Assembly (NCBI GenBank): GCA_017453065.1
Contig: JAFTKW010000006.1
Location: 86,173 to 133,804 of the forward strand
Length of the DNA stretch: 47,632 bases
Source: Lachnospiraceae bacterium
Lineage (GTDB): Bacteria > Bacillota > Clostridia > Lachnospirales > Lachnospiraceae
Direction of reading: 5' to 3'
Under the pieces are notes generated by a model. That model was given only the letters and a program-made list of their open reading frames with translations, searched no databases and was not told where the DNA came from. This document shows positions 16,847 through 25,263 of this stretch, piece after piece. A program made the position numbers and the translations under genes. The stretch's first letter is position 1. The number at the start of each line of letters is the position of its first letter.

Positions 16847-17521
16847 TTACAGTTCTTCCTTGTCCTCTGGAACATAATTGCAAACTACTGGCAGATTGCC
16901 ATTTCTGCAACGAATTGCATCCATAAACTTCTTCAAACTCTCGTCTGACTTCAAAGCTACCTGGTAATGAATTTCAAACAAGCTTCCCATATTGGCTGTT
17001 TTTACCTTGATCAAACGATGCTTAGTTGTATATTCGGCAAATAAGTCATCAAATATTCCATCAAACTCCAAATCTTCTGGAAGCGTAATCTTTAAATCAC
17101 GCAAGCTTCCTTTGGAATTTCCAAAGTTTAGCGTCACCATCAAAATCTGTGCCAAGCCAATCAGAACTACCATCAGCACCGCAATGCCCAAATATCCTGT
17201 TCCGGTTGCAAGTCCCGTGGCCATAGCCAAGAAAATATTGGCAATCTCTCTTGAATTTCCTGGCACAGAACGGAAACGCACCAGATTGAACGCACCCATA
17301 ACTGCCACACCTGTTCCAAGGTTTCCGTTGACAAGCAAAATTACCGCCTGCACCACTGCTGGCAAAATAAGCAACGTCAAAATAAAGTTCTTACTATAAT
17401 TGTTGCGGTACATATGTATGCAACCAATGACTGCTCCCAAAACTAAGGATGCAAGTACGCAAACGATATAACCCCCCATAGAGGAATTTGGTGTGGATAT
17501 ATTCCAAAAATTATCTAACAT
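16847..17521 (-). CDS. DUF4956 membrane protein
   Basis: A 224-residue protein with about four membrane helices in the first 140 residues (VCVLASLVLGAVIGCIHMY, ILTLLILPAVVQAVILLV, then two around FLAMATGLATGTGYLGIAVL) and the conserved stretch FNLVRFRSVPGNSREIANIFLA. A soluble C-terminal domain of about 80 residues follows. This is DUF4956, which is nearly always next to a VTC-domain gene. Its start overlaps the end of the VTC gene by 11 bp. The function is not known; a channel or scaffold for the VTC polymerase product is speculation. Confidence 0.85.
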   Translation of the reverse strand: MLDNFWNISTPNSSMGGYIVCVLASLVLGAVIGCIHMYRNNYSKNFILTLLILPAVVQAVILLVNGNLGTGVAVMGAFNLVRFRSVPGNSREIANIFLAMATGLATGTGYLGIAVLMVVLIGLAQILMVTLNFGNSKGSLRDLKITLPEDLEFDGIFDDLFAEYTTKHRLIKVKTANMGSLFEIHYQVALKSDESLKKFMDAIRCRNGNLPVVCNYVPEDKEEL

Positions 17522-18215
17522 GTTTTCTCTCCTTTAACATTTTTTGTTTGTAATAAGTTCCATATTTTGAAAAAGACGTAGGATAAATCTTGTGCTTTGA
17601 CAAAAGCCTTGCCAGCCAAAATGGAAAACTGTCCGGAATCTTAATTTCCATAACCATCTGATCTTCTGGTAAGAGCAAGCTTCCCTCTGTATCTTCCGCC
17701 AAATCTAACCGTTCTTCCCTGTAACGAATTGCCCGGTCGAATGTAATTCTAAGCCGGTCATCTTCCTTTCCCACATAGGCCTCTCTGTCATAGGCAATGT
17801 ACACCTTAGGTATGACCTGATACCGCCTGAGGAACCAATCCAGTTCCTGTCCTATCTGTCCGCCATTTTCCAGTTTTGCATTTCCCTGCACATAATCTAC
17901 AGCAACCGAAAGAGGCATCTGCTTTCTTCGCTTATAAACAATCCCGTCACTCTTTTTCTTGATTTCTAGAAATACTTTTCCGTCCTCCTGCACCCTTCCG
18001 TAACTTCGAAGCCGAAGTTTCTCTTTGTAAAAGGGTTTGGATATAGACTTTTGGATCAATTCGTAATGAGACGTATCATAATATATGTTACAAATCGTGT
18101 AATTGGCATATTTGTCTTCCACTATGTATTCTTGCAAATCACTCAAAAAAGCCTCGTATTGAGACTGGCTGACCAAATATTTCTTTTCATATCTTTTGAA
18201 TGTTTCCTGAGCCAT
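17511..18215 (-). CDS. VTC-domain polyphosphate polymerase-like protein
   Basis: A 234-residue protein of the VTC/CYTH-like triphosphate tunnel fold. Charged strands in order: FKRYEKKYLVS (basic N-terminal motif), CNIYYDT, KLRLRSYG, VFLEIKKKSDGIVYKRR, LRITFDRAIRYR, VMEIKIPDSFPFWL and a final KYGTYY. These supply the tunnel arginines, lysines and glutamates. Yeast Vtc4 with this fold makes polyphosphate from ATP; in bacterial VTC-DUF4956 operons the product has not been shown to my knowledge. It lacks SPX and membrane domains, so it is cytoplasmic. It is the first gene of the three-gene operon. Confidence 0.88.
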   Translation of the reverse strand: MAQETFKRYEKKYLVSQSQYEAFLSDLQEYIVEDKYANYTICNIYYDTSHYELIQKSISKPFYKEKLRLRSYGRVQEDGKVFLEIKKKSDGIVYKRRKQMPLSVAVDYVQGNAKLENGGQIGQELDWFLRRYQVIPKVYIAYDREAYVGKEDDRLRITFDRAIRYREERLDLAEDTEGSLLLPEDQMVMEIKIPDSFPFWLARLLSKHKIYPTSFSKYGTYYKQKMLKERKHVR

Positions 18216-18311
18216 GTCTTCTCCTTCCTATCCAAAGTACCACTTGATAATATATCGCAAATGTGTTTAAATTCCGTTCATTTTGTGAAGTTTCTGTGAA
18301 ATCATAAAGCG

Positions 18312-18340
18312 TTGCTTTTTTCATTTTTTATTGTTAGAAT
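18312..18340 (+). promoter_or_regulatory. sigma-A promoter of the lipid kinase gene
   Basis: TTGCTT (18312-18317) and TAGAAT (18335-18340) with a 17-bp spacer. These hexamers are identical to those of the threonine-branch promoter. Confidence 0.75.
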
Positions 18341-18372
18341 AAATCTATGTACAAAAGTTTAGGAGAAATACT

Positions 18373-19284
18373 ATGTACCACTTTATTGTAAACCCTGCCT
18401 CTCGTTCGGGCAAAGGGGAAAAGCTTTGGAAAGAGACTATCAAACCTATCCTCGAGCAGAAAAAGGTCCAGTATGAAGTTCATTTTTCAAAAAAACCTGG
18501 CGACTTGATTGAGCTTGCAAAGGAATACGGCAAAAATAAGGCACACCTTGTGGTTGTTGGTGGAGACGGCACTGTCAATGAAGTATTGCAGGGCATCTCC
18601 AATCTTGATGATGTATACTTCAGTTACATCCCTACTGGTTCCAGCAACGACTTGGCTAGAGACTTGGAATATCCCAAGGACAAGGAACAGGTTCTGGCTG
18701 GCATCCTCAATCAGCCTATGGACTTTTTGATGGACGTAGGACAGTTAACTACCTCCAAAGGCGATCGTGCTTTTGCTGTCAGTTGTGGAATTGGTTTTGA
18801 CGCCGCAGTATGCTACGGCACTCTGCACTCCAAGGTCAAATCTACTTTCAACAAGCTTGGGTTGGGCAAACTCACCTATTTAGGAGAAGCCCTCAAGAAC
18901 CTATTATTTTCCCGGCGCGCTGTATGTGATATTGAATTAGACAATGGTCGCTTTATTCGCACCAAGCGCACCTTGTTTGTTGCAGTTATGAATCACCGAT
19001 ATGAAGGCGGTGGCTTTAAGTTTTGTCCAGCTGCGGATGCGCAGGATGGCATCCTCGATGTATTTGTAGCCAGTGGACTTCCTAGCTTACTCATCTTGTT
19101 TGCTCTTCCAACAGCATTTTATGGCAAACACCTTATTTTCCCTGGTATGAACGCTTATCAGACTACCAGTGTCAGAGTCAAATCCTCTCGTCCTATGTGG
19201 GTGCACACTGACGGCGAAGTACTCTCTCAGGAAAAAGAAATCAAAGTGAATTTGAAAGACCAAAAATTGCATTTTATGTATTAA
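18373..19284 (+). CDS. diacylglycerol kinase-family lipid kinase (YegS/DgkB type)
   Basis: A 303-residue protein: FIVNPASRSGKGEKLW at the N-terminus, the nucleotide loop VVVGGDGTVNEVLQGI (residues about 56-71), IPTGSSNDLARDL, and the C-terminal FVASGLPSLL and VHTDGEVL motifs of the DAGK catalytic family. It probably phosphorylates diacylglycerol or a related membrane lipid with ATP. ATG 18373 has TAGGAGA upstream. It is transcribed away from the VTC operon, with the PAP2 gene following on the same strand. Confidence 0.92.
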   Translation: MYHFIVNPASRSGKGEKLWKETIKPILEQKKVQYEVHFSKKPGDLIELAKEYGKNKAHLVVVGGDGTVNEVLQGISNLDDVYFSYIPTGSSNDLARDLEYPKDKEQVLAGILNQPMDFLMDVGQLTTSKGDRAFAVSCGIGFDAAVCYGTLHSKVKSTFNKLGLGKLTYLGEALKNLLFSRRAVCDIELDNGRFIRTKRTLFVAVMNHRYEGGGFKFCPAADAQDGILDVFVASGLPSLLILFALPTAFYGKHLIFPGMNAYQTTSVRVKSSRPMWVHTDGEVLSQEKEIKVNLKDQKLHFMY

Positions 19285-19328
19285 AATTAAAGAATTTATT
19301 AAGATGTATTAATAGTTTCAAAAAGTGG

Positions 19329-19356
19329 TTGTTTTTTTCATTTTAAATAGTATACT
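19329..19356 (+). promoter_or_regulatory. candidate promoter of the PAP2 gene
   Basis: TTGTTT (19329-19334), a 16-bp spacer, and TATACT (19351-19356), 43 bp before the start codon. Confidence 0.5.
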
Positions 19357-19399
19357 CATCCTCGTTGAAGCACAAATGCTTTACTGAGGGAGAGTATAT

Positions 19400-20083
19400 A
19401 TGAATAAATTAAAAGACCTATTTACCAAGTACAAACACATCGTACCACTAATCTTGTATAGCATACTTTTTCTATCTTGGTTTGGGTATCTGGAACTTAC
19501 TGTTACCAAACAGTACCGTGTCATACACATGTCTATGGATGACCACATTCCTTTCGTAGAGGTGTTTATCATTCCTTACCTACTGTGGTATGGCTATGTA
19601 GCAGTTGTCATTGCCTACTTCTTTTTTACACACAAAGACAACTACTATCGCATTTGCCTTTTTCTGGCAATCGGAATGACCATTTTCCTAATCATCTCGA
19701 CGCTATGGCCCAATGGACATCACCTTCGTCCTTATGTTATGCCAAGGGACAACATTTTTACATATTTGGTTTCACATTTGTATACAACGGATACTTCCAC
19801 TAATTTGTGGCCAAGCATTCATGTGTACAACTCTCTTGGAGCACACATAGCGGTTATGCAAAGTGAAAGACTTTCCAAGAACAAAGCCATCTGCTGGGCA
19901 TCTGGAATCCTCTGTGTTTCCATTATCCTGTCCACTATGCTCATCAAGCAGCATTCTGTGTTTGATGTTATCACAGCCTTTATCATGGCTACTGTACTTT
20001 TCGTCATAGTTTACAAATGCGATATCATTAATGCTTTTCGCAATTTCAGACCTTCACGTAGCAAAAAACCTCAGGTTAGTTAA
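19400..20083 (+). CDS. PAP2-family membrane phosphatase
   Basis: A 227-residue protein with about six membrane helices. The PAP2 active-site motifs 2 and 3 are visible: LWPSIHVYNSL (serine-histidine motif) and STMLIKQHSVFDVI (histidine and aspartate of motif 3). A basic LRPYVMPRDN segment sits near the place of motif 1. It would remove phosphate from a lipid phosphate or transfer a phosphoryl head group at the membrane. Lying just after a lipid kinase gene, it may act on the same pool in the opposite direction; this is inference. Its stop codon is inside the downstream terminator. Confidence 0.82.
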   Translation: MNKLKDLFTKYKHIVPLILYSILFLSWFGYLELTVTKQYRVIHMSMDDHIPFVEVFIIPYLLWYGYVAVVIAYFFFTHKDNYYRICLFLAIGMTIFLIISTLWPNGHHLRPYVMPRDNIFTYLVSHLYTTDTSTNLWPSIHVYNSLGAHIAVMQSERLSKNKAICWASGILCVSIILSTMLIKQHSVFDVITAFIMATVLFVIVYKCDIINAFRNFRPSRSKKPQVS

Positions 20084-20095
20084 CCTGAGGTTTTT
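20064..20095. terminator. bidirectional terminator between convergent genes
   Basis: Perfect 15-bp arms AAAAACCTCAGGTTA around GT. It ends the PAP2 gene on the plus strand (its stop codon lies within the stem) and the SfsA-MutY gene on the minus strand. Confidence 0.95.
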
Positions 20096-20097
20096 AA

Positions 20098-21852
20098 TTA
20101 AAGATTGTTTTTCCCCTGTTTAATATTCAAATAATCGGTGTACGCACTGAATGCGGATGGGATAGGATACTTCTCCTGAGTCTCTTTAGGGCCCACAAAT
20201 ATCCAGTCAGAAACCTCCACCTTCGTCAGTTCATCCACTCGCACCTGATAACCAATCATATGCCACTCTTTGTGGCTAAAAATGTGCTTCGACTCGCTAA
20301 GTGGTGTAATGCGTATAGTTTCCAAACCAATCTCTTTTAAGTATTTGAGCACAGAGCTTTTCTTTAGATGCCCCTCCAAAAGTGGAAATTCATATAAGCC
20401 TGCAAGCAATCCCTTGTCAGGACGTTTGTGTAAGGCAACTTTATCTTCATCCAAAAGAATCAGTACTGTTTTGTCTTCTATCCTTCTTCCTTTTTTGGGT
20501 GCTTTCTTTGGATAGTCCAACATGGTGCCATCTATGTAAGATTTACACAAATGATTTAGCGGACATTCGGCACATTTAGGAGCTCCGTTTGGGAGGCACA
20601 CAGTGGCGCCAATTTCCATCATTGCCTGATTGAAGTCCCCCGGTCTATCTAGTGGCATCACATCCTTAAGTTCCGCTTCTATCTGAGTCTTTACCACGCC
20701 ATTTGCAATATCCCTATCATCTTTACGAAGTCTGGAAAGTACTCTGAGCACGTTGCCATCTACCGCCGGGTATGGCTTTCCAAAGGCAATGGACGAGATA
20801 GCGCCAGCGGTATAGCTTCCAATACCTTTTAACTTCAAAATCTCATCATATTCTGCGGGCATCTCTCCGCCATATTCTTCCATGATCTGGATGGCTGCCT
20901 TTTGCAGATTGCGAACTCTATTGTAATATCCCAGTCCTTCCCACAGTTTTAATAGCGTATCTTCCTGAGCGTTTGCAAGGGAAGGAATATCTGGAAGCTT
21001 ACTTCTAAATCTCTCAAAGTATCCCTTTACCGCCTCAACCCTTGTCTGCTGTAGCATGATTTCCGAAAGCCACACATGATAGGGCGTCGGTTCCTCACGC
21101 CAAGGCAAAATGCGTCTGTTTTGGTTGTACCAAGCAAGCAGAGGTCTTACCATATCATAGGTTCCATCTTCTCGAAGTCTAACCTCTACAGGCTGGTCCA
21201 AGGTCATAGACTCTGGCGTCACCTGGCAGTCATAAGCAAGTACCTTAACTCCTGCGTGGGCGGCCTTTTCCAATGCACTTGCAAAATCTGGATGCATGGA
21301 CCAGTGAGGCGCAAAATATTTTGCCCCCTTCATCTGTACCACAAACATTACATAGGCATCATAGCCTTGCATCACTGCCTTAACAAGTTCCTCCAAATGC
21401 TTTACCGCCCTTTCAGACGGAGCATCTGGGAATCGCAGGATTCCATCCTCCTCCAAGGTTACACCCTTTACCTCCATAAAGAATTTGCACTGCTTGGTTT
21501 CTCCATAAAAATCGAATCTGGAATTGCCAAAGGTCTTCTCTGGGCATAGCAAACACAAGTCAGCGAAGAAGTCGCTCTCTTCAAGCCATTCCTTTACCGC
21601 CTTGTTGGGGGCCTGTGAATCCATGTTGAAAAGTACATCACCTTTCATCACCGCCACTAGGTCGTATGGAGTTTTGCGCTCGGGATTCTGCCCTTTTTCC
21701 AGATAGACCGTTGCGCCAGGCTTTAATAGTTCCCTGCATCTTCCCGTATTCTTTACATGCACGGTTTCCACATTTCCGTCTATCTCAACATGGGCTATAA
21801 AACGATTGGGGCGGTCAACAAACCGCCCTCTTACTATTTCTGAATATTTCAT
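20098..21852 (-). CDS. mutY: SfsA-MutY fusion: sugar-fermentation-stimulation nuclease domain plus A/G-specific adenine glycosylase
   Basis: A single 584-residue frame joins two normally separate proteins. Residues 1-226 are a full SfsA: RGRFVDRPNRFIAHV, NTGRCRELL and a PD-(D/E)XK site with D114 (RFDF), E127 and K129 (MEVKG). Residues from about 228 are a full MutY: catalytic E264 in LSEIMLQQT, helix-hairpin-helix LKGIGSYTAG (341-350), D365 in VDGNVLRV, an iron-sulfur set at C419, C427, C430 and C436, and a NUDIX-like C-terminal domain for 8-oxoG recognition. MutY removes adenine opposite 8-oxoguanine. SfsA binds DNA and is a putative nuclease. No stop or internal start with a ribosome binding site separates them. 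Confidence 0.92.
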   Translation of the reverse strand: MKYSEIVRGRFVDRPNRFIAHVEIDGNVETVHVKNTGRCRELLKPGATVYLEKGQNPERKTPYDLVAVMKGDVLFNMDSQAPNKAVKEWLEESDFFADLCLLCPEKTFGNSRFDFYGETKQCKFFMEVKGVTLEEDGILRFPDAPSERAVKHLEELVKAVMQGYDAYVMFVVQMKGAKYFAPHWSMHPDFASALEKAAHAGVKVLAYDCQVTPESMTLDQPVEVRLREDGTYDMVRPLLAWYNQNRRILPWREEPTPYHVWLSEIMLQQTRVEAVKGYFERFRSKLPDIPSLANAQEDTLLKLWEGLGYYNRVRNLQKAAIQIMEEYGGEMPAEYDEILKLKGIGSYTAGAISSIAFGKPYPAVDGNVLRVLSRLRKDDRDIANGVVKTQIEAELKDVMPLDRPGDFNQAMMEIGATVCLPNGAPKCAECPLNHLCKSYIDGTMLDYPKKAPKKGRRIEDKTVLILLDEDKVALHKRPDKGLLAGLYEFPLLEGHLKKSSVLKYLKEIGLETIRITPLSESKHIFSHKEWHMIGYQVRVDELTKVEVSDWIFVGPKETQEKYPIPSAFSAYTDYLNIKQGKNNL

Positions 21853-21861
21853 ATCTGTTCC

Positions 21862-22794
21862 TTACTTCTTGTCTGACTCTGCCTTCTTGCACTTCTTGCG
21901 ATAAGGCACTCTAGCAGATGGAACTACTTGGGAAGCGGCATTGGTATGTACCTTCTGGTCATCGAAAAAGATGTCTGCGCCAAAGGCCTCCAAAATATCT
22001 CTTTTGCTAACACCGCCCAAGAAAAAAGCTTCATCTACACGCACATTCCAGGCTCTCAAGGTGCGAAGCACTCTTTCGTGAGCCGGTGCACTTCTGGCTG
22101 TAACTAATGCCGTGCGAATAGGCGCCTGTTCCGCGGGAAACTCCGCCTGCAATCTGGAAATCATCTTTAGGAAACTGGCAAAGGGTCCTTCGGAAAGGGG
22201 ATTCTCTGCATTTTTCTTTTCCTCTTCTTCAAAAGCTGCCAAGCCTTTTTCCTGGTAAACCATCTCTGATTCCTCCGAAAAAAGAACAGCGTCACCGTCG
22301 AATGCAATTTTGATTGGTGATCTAGGAGCCTCTGGATCAAAATCATATTTGTTGTCTGTACAAATAATACCTGCTGCAATGCCAGCATCTATAGCTGACT
22401 GCACATCATCCTCATGAGCAGACAAAAACAAATTTGTTCTGAAGGCTTCCAGATAGGGAGCTAAGCATCCGCCGCTTGACAGAACCGCTCTCGTGATATC
22501 CAACCCATAGTGATTGATGGAGTTGAACATACGAAGTGAGGTATCTGGACTGTTGCGCGACATAACAATGACCTCCACTCTCCCCTCATGTCCGGGCAAT
22601 TTGTTAATGTCAAGCAAAGATCTCACCAGCCCAAAGCCTGTGCCAGGCTTCATGACCTCATTCTCATGCTGTACCTGATAATTTTTGTAGGCCTCTACTC
22701 CCTGAGTTTCAAATATTTGGTTTTCCGTGGTCATATCAAACAGCGCTCTGGACGAAACGCCAACTACCAGTCTATGTTCTAAATCGTATGCCAT
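21862..22794 (-). CDS. 5'-nucleotidase, cN-I family (PF06189)
   Basis: A 310-residue cytosolic 5'-nucleotidase-like protein: LVVGVSSRALFDM at the N-terminus, VIVMSRNSPDTSLRMFNS, the haloacid-dehalogenase-like aspartate motif IAFDGDAVLFSEES, then TALVTARSAPAHERVLRTL and FLGGVSKRDILEAFGADIFFDDQ. The family dephosphorylates nucleoside monophosphates. A basic tail (RKKCKKAESDKK) ends it. It starts 9 bp upstream of the SfsA-MutY gene, so the two are co-transcribed, possibly linking nucleotide salvage with DNA repair. Confidence 0.88.
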   Translation of the reverse strand: MAYDLEHRLVVGVSSRALFDMTTENQIFETQGVEAYKNYQVQHENEVMKPGTGFGLVRSLLDINKLPGHEGRVEVIVMSRNSPDTSLRMFNSINHYGLDITRAVLSSGGCLAPYLEAFRTNLFLSAHEDDVQSAIDAGIAAGIICTDNKYDFDPEAPRSPIKIAFDGDAVLFSEESEMVYQEKGLAAFEEEEKKNAENPLSEGPFASFLKMISRLQAEFPAEQAPIRTALVTARSAPAHERVLRTLRAWNVRVDEAFFLGGVSKRDILEAFGADIFFDDQKVHTNAASQVVPSARVPYRKKCKKAESDKK

Positions 22795-22839
22795 ATCCTA
22801 TTCCTCCCGGGCGAAGCACTCGCCTACATAGGATAAGCC

Positions 22840-23436
22840 CTAATAAAGACGATTGCGCTCGTATTTTTCCAATGTAATCAAGCAGCTCTTCAGTTCCTCG
22901 TATTTGTCCTCCAAAGTCTCCTCTGAAAGTTCTACATCCATAGCCACTGCCATCGTATTGAGCATATGATCTGTAATTTCTCCTGCGAGAGAAACCAGTA
23001 TCTCCAATCTCTGCTCATGTGTGTCTGCATCCAAAAACCTAAGTACCCCTGGTTCCACCTGTTCTAACACTTCGTCGCTGTAGACAGGGGCATCTGGCGC
23101 CACCTTGCTTGATGCAAAAGCAGTTGGTGCTGGCACTGGTGCGGTTGGTTTGGTGGATGCCGTGTGGAGCTCCACAGGTTGGCTGACAGCCTGCTGTAGC
23201 TTCTCTCTATCCACTAACTCAAATCTCATCCGCTGGGTAGCATCTGGATACTTAACTTTATCCACTGGTTCTAAAAACATGTCCAGCGGTCTTGCGTATA
23301 TGCGAAAATCTCCATACAAAGCCTGATATACCACCATCTGCTCTCTGGTCTCAGAATGCTCTGCAATAGCAACTATCTGATAAAGATTCCCCTTAAAATG
23401 TCTGTAAATATCGGATACTCTTGGTGTCTTTGACAT
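22840..23436 (-). CDS. DUF1653-domain protein
   Basis: A 198-residue protein. The first 70 residues hold a DUF1653 domain: YRHFKGNLYQIVAIAEHSETRE, VVYQALYGDFRIYARPLDMF. An Ala/Pro/Thr-rich linker (about 95-125) and an acidic helical C-terminus (ETLEDKYEELKSCLITLEKYERN) follow. DUF1653 proteins are small, of unknown role. It is 45 bp upstream of the 5'-nucleotidase gene on the same strand. Confidence 0.85.
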   Translation of the reverse strand: MSKTPRVSDIYRHFKGNLYQIVAIAEHSETREQMVVYQALYGDFRIYARPLDMFLEPVDKVKYPDATQRMRFELVDREKLQQAVSQPVELHTASTKPTAPVPAPTAFASSKVAPDAPVYSDEVLEQVEPGVLRFLDADTHEQRLEILVSLAGEITDHMLNTMAVAMDVELSEETLEDKYEELKSCLITLEKYERNRLY

Positions 23437-23512
23437 ATGCTTTGGACTCCTTTATTTTTCAAAATTTATACTCTACATTATAATCCCAAACCAAAGCTTT
23501 GTCATTCCTTTC

Positions 23513-23884
23513 TTATGAAATGGAAAGAAACTCCTGCTGAAAAAAGCACTCTGGAAGTTCGAAAGCAAGTGCCAAAATCTGTGCCTTCAAAATAGACTTT
23601 TCTGCATCTGTCAAAGCAGTGATTGCATCGTGATGAACTGTGATCGTGTAGTACATGGTATCGCCGTCCTTCACATAGTTCAGCATAACACCACTATTTT
23701 CATATCCGCTGTTGGTCAAAAGCGTCTTTACATCTGAAATATAAGTCTGCTCTAACTGTCTAAGAACCGCCCTGTCCACTTTGTCCTGACCATATTCTCT
23801 GCTGGTCACTGTTCCCTTGATACCTAATGCCAAAACAAGGATGAGCACTACTGTTCCTACCAAAAACTTCACATTCTTTTTCAT
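23513..23884 (-). CDS. hypothetical secreted or membrane-anchored protein
   Basis: A 123-residue protein with one N-terminal hydrophobic segment (residues 7-24, FLVGTVVLILVLALGI) and an exported domain of about 95 residues with two likely helices (DRAVLRQLEQTYISDVKTLL and ITALTDAEKSILKAQIL) around strands. I recognise no family. The ribosome binding site AGGAGGAAG is strong. It may be co-transcribed with the DUF1653 gene 76 bp downstream. Confidence 0.65.
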   Translation of the reverse strand: MKKNVKFLVGTVVLILVLALGIKGTVTSREYGQDKVDRAVLRQLEQTYISDVKTLLTNSGYENSGVMLNYVKDGDTMYYTITVHHDAITALTDAEKSILKAQILALAFELPECFFQQEFLSIS

Positions 23885-23997
23885 AATATCTTCCTCCTTT
23901 TGTTGATAAATATTGTCTCTGCAAGTATAACTTGCAGGTGGTTGTTTTCTTTATCTGAGGTAAGAATATCATAGTCAGAGTCCAATTTTCAGGACTT

Positions 23998-24101
23998 TGA
24001 ATGTGCTCGACAGAGCGAGACTCGCACGAATCTCGCTCTGATGAGCGGTCGGCGAATGCCATTTCATGCAAGCATGATGGCGCTCGCCTCGTCGCCATCA
24101 C
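23998..24101. repeat. hairpin-rich intergenic repeat, shared core at 24081-24101
   Basis: This stretch has a 9-bp stem AGAGCGAGA/TCTCGCTCT (24011-24038) and a second stem (GCCA/TGGC and TCATGC/GCATGA with a TT bulge). It ends in a 21-bp core beginning CGCTCGCCTCGTCG. The core recurs at 29784-29804 with 19 of 21 bases matching. It lies directly after the LCP gene terminator. No reading frame is credible. Confidence 0.65.
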
Positions 24102-24132
24102 AAAAAAACCCCGAAGTTTTCCACCTCGGGGT
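24102..24132 (-). terminator. terminator of the LCP gene
   Basis: Stem ACCCCGA (24108-24114) with TCGGGGT (24126-24132). On the minus strand it is followed by a run of T (24102-24107). Confidence 0.9.
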
Positions 24133-24146
24133 CTCTTTCATTTTCC

Positions 24147-25199
24147 TTATTCTGGATACTTCATATCAGGGAAGTATTTTGCGATCTTGTCACGAATATA
24201 CTGTGAGTTGGTCTGTACAGTCTCAGATGCCTCATGATGTGCATCGTCAAACAAGAACTCATGCAACCATTCCACGTTCTTAACCAAGTCAAGTGCAAGT
24301 ACACAGTCACCGTCTGAACCAAGTTTACCAGTAGAACGGTAATCGGAGTTAGGGAATCCACCCTCATCAACTACTTTGTACTTCGCCAAATCTGGTACCA
24401 ATTCCAACATCTTCTGAATATCCAAAGATGTGTATACCACTCCAGATTCTGCAACTTCGTTTACTACCTTAACCAAAGTCTCAACATCAGCTTCCTTTGC
24501 CTTTTCAATCATAGCTTTGATTACTTCTCGCTGACGCTCTGCACGTTTGAAGTCTCCGCCAGTTGTATAACGAATACGGCAATATGCTACAGCCTGAAGT
24601 CCATCCAAAAGCTGATAACCTTCTTCTTTCACAGGTGTGTAGTCACAATCCAAGTCTTCCGCCATAGTGAACTGATAGTTGTTCAGGTGAACAATCTCAC
24701 TCTTGCTTACGTCAATCATTACACCGCCAAGAGCATCCACCGCATCTCTAAGCCCTTCAAAACCTACAGTAACAAAGTCCTGAATATCAAGGTCAAGGTT
24801 CTGGTTGAGCATGTTGATGGCCTGCTTTGGTCCACCATACATGTAAGCTGCGTTACATTTCTGATATTTGTCTGTACTCAAATTCAGATAAGTGTCACGA
24901 TATACGGATACCAGTTTGATATCTCCTGTATCCTGATTAATAGAAGCGATAATCATAACGTCACTTCTTGTTTTTTCTTTAATTCTTCCGCCTCTAGAGT
25001 CAACACCAAACAAAGCGATATTCAAATATCCCTTCATTTCTTCGTCCTCTTTTACAGGCTCGTTGATTTCAATATCCGTATCCGTAAATTCTACTCTTGG
25101 AATACTGGTTTTACCGAAATCTCTAAACATATAAAGTGCTACTAACATAGCTACGATTACGGCCAATTCGAGAACAATGATAATGACCTTTTTCTTCAT
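24147..25199 (-). CDS. LytR-CpsA-Psr (LCP) family protein
   Basis: A 350-residue protein: short cytoplasmic N-terminus, one membrane helix (about residues 4-24), then an extracellular LCP domain from about 58. Family motifs are NIALFGVDSRGG, TRSDVMIIASINQDTGDIKLVSVYRDTYL, DALGGVMIDV and AVAYCRIRYTTGGDFKRAERQREV, whose arginines bind the polyprenyl pyrophosphate. LCP enzymes attach teichoic acids or capsular polymers to peptidoglycan. The start has AGGAGGAAG. It is monocistronic, with its own terminator. Confidence 0.93.
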   Translation of the reverse strand: MKKKVIIIVLELAVIVAMLVALYMFRDFGKTSIPRVEFTDTDIEINEPVKEDEEMKGYLNIALFGVDSRGGRIKEKTRSDVMIIASINQDTGDIKLVSVYRDTYLNLSTDKYQKCNAAYMYGGPKQAINMLNQNLDLDIQDFVTVGFEGLRDAVDALGGVMIDVSKSEIVHLNNYQFTMAEDLDCDYTPVKEEGYQLLDGLQAVAYCRIRYTTGGDFKRAERQREVIKAMIEKAKEADVETLVKVVNEVAESGVVYTSLDIQKMLELVPDLAKYKVVDEGGFPNSDYRSTGKLGSDGDCVLALDLVKNVEWLHEFLFDDAHHEASETVQTNSQYIRDKIAKYFPDMKYPE

Positions 25200-25263
25200 C
25201 GCTGCTTCCTCCTAAACGTAATATATACATAATAACACAAATAGGATATGCAAAATTTGTATC

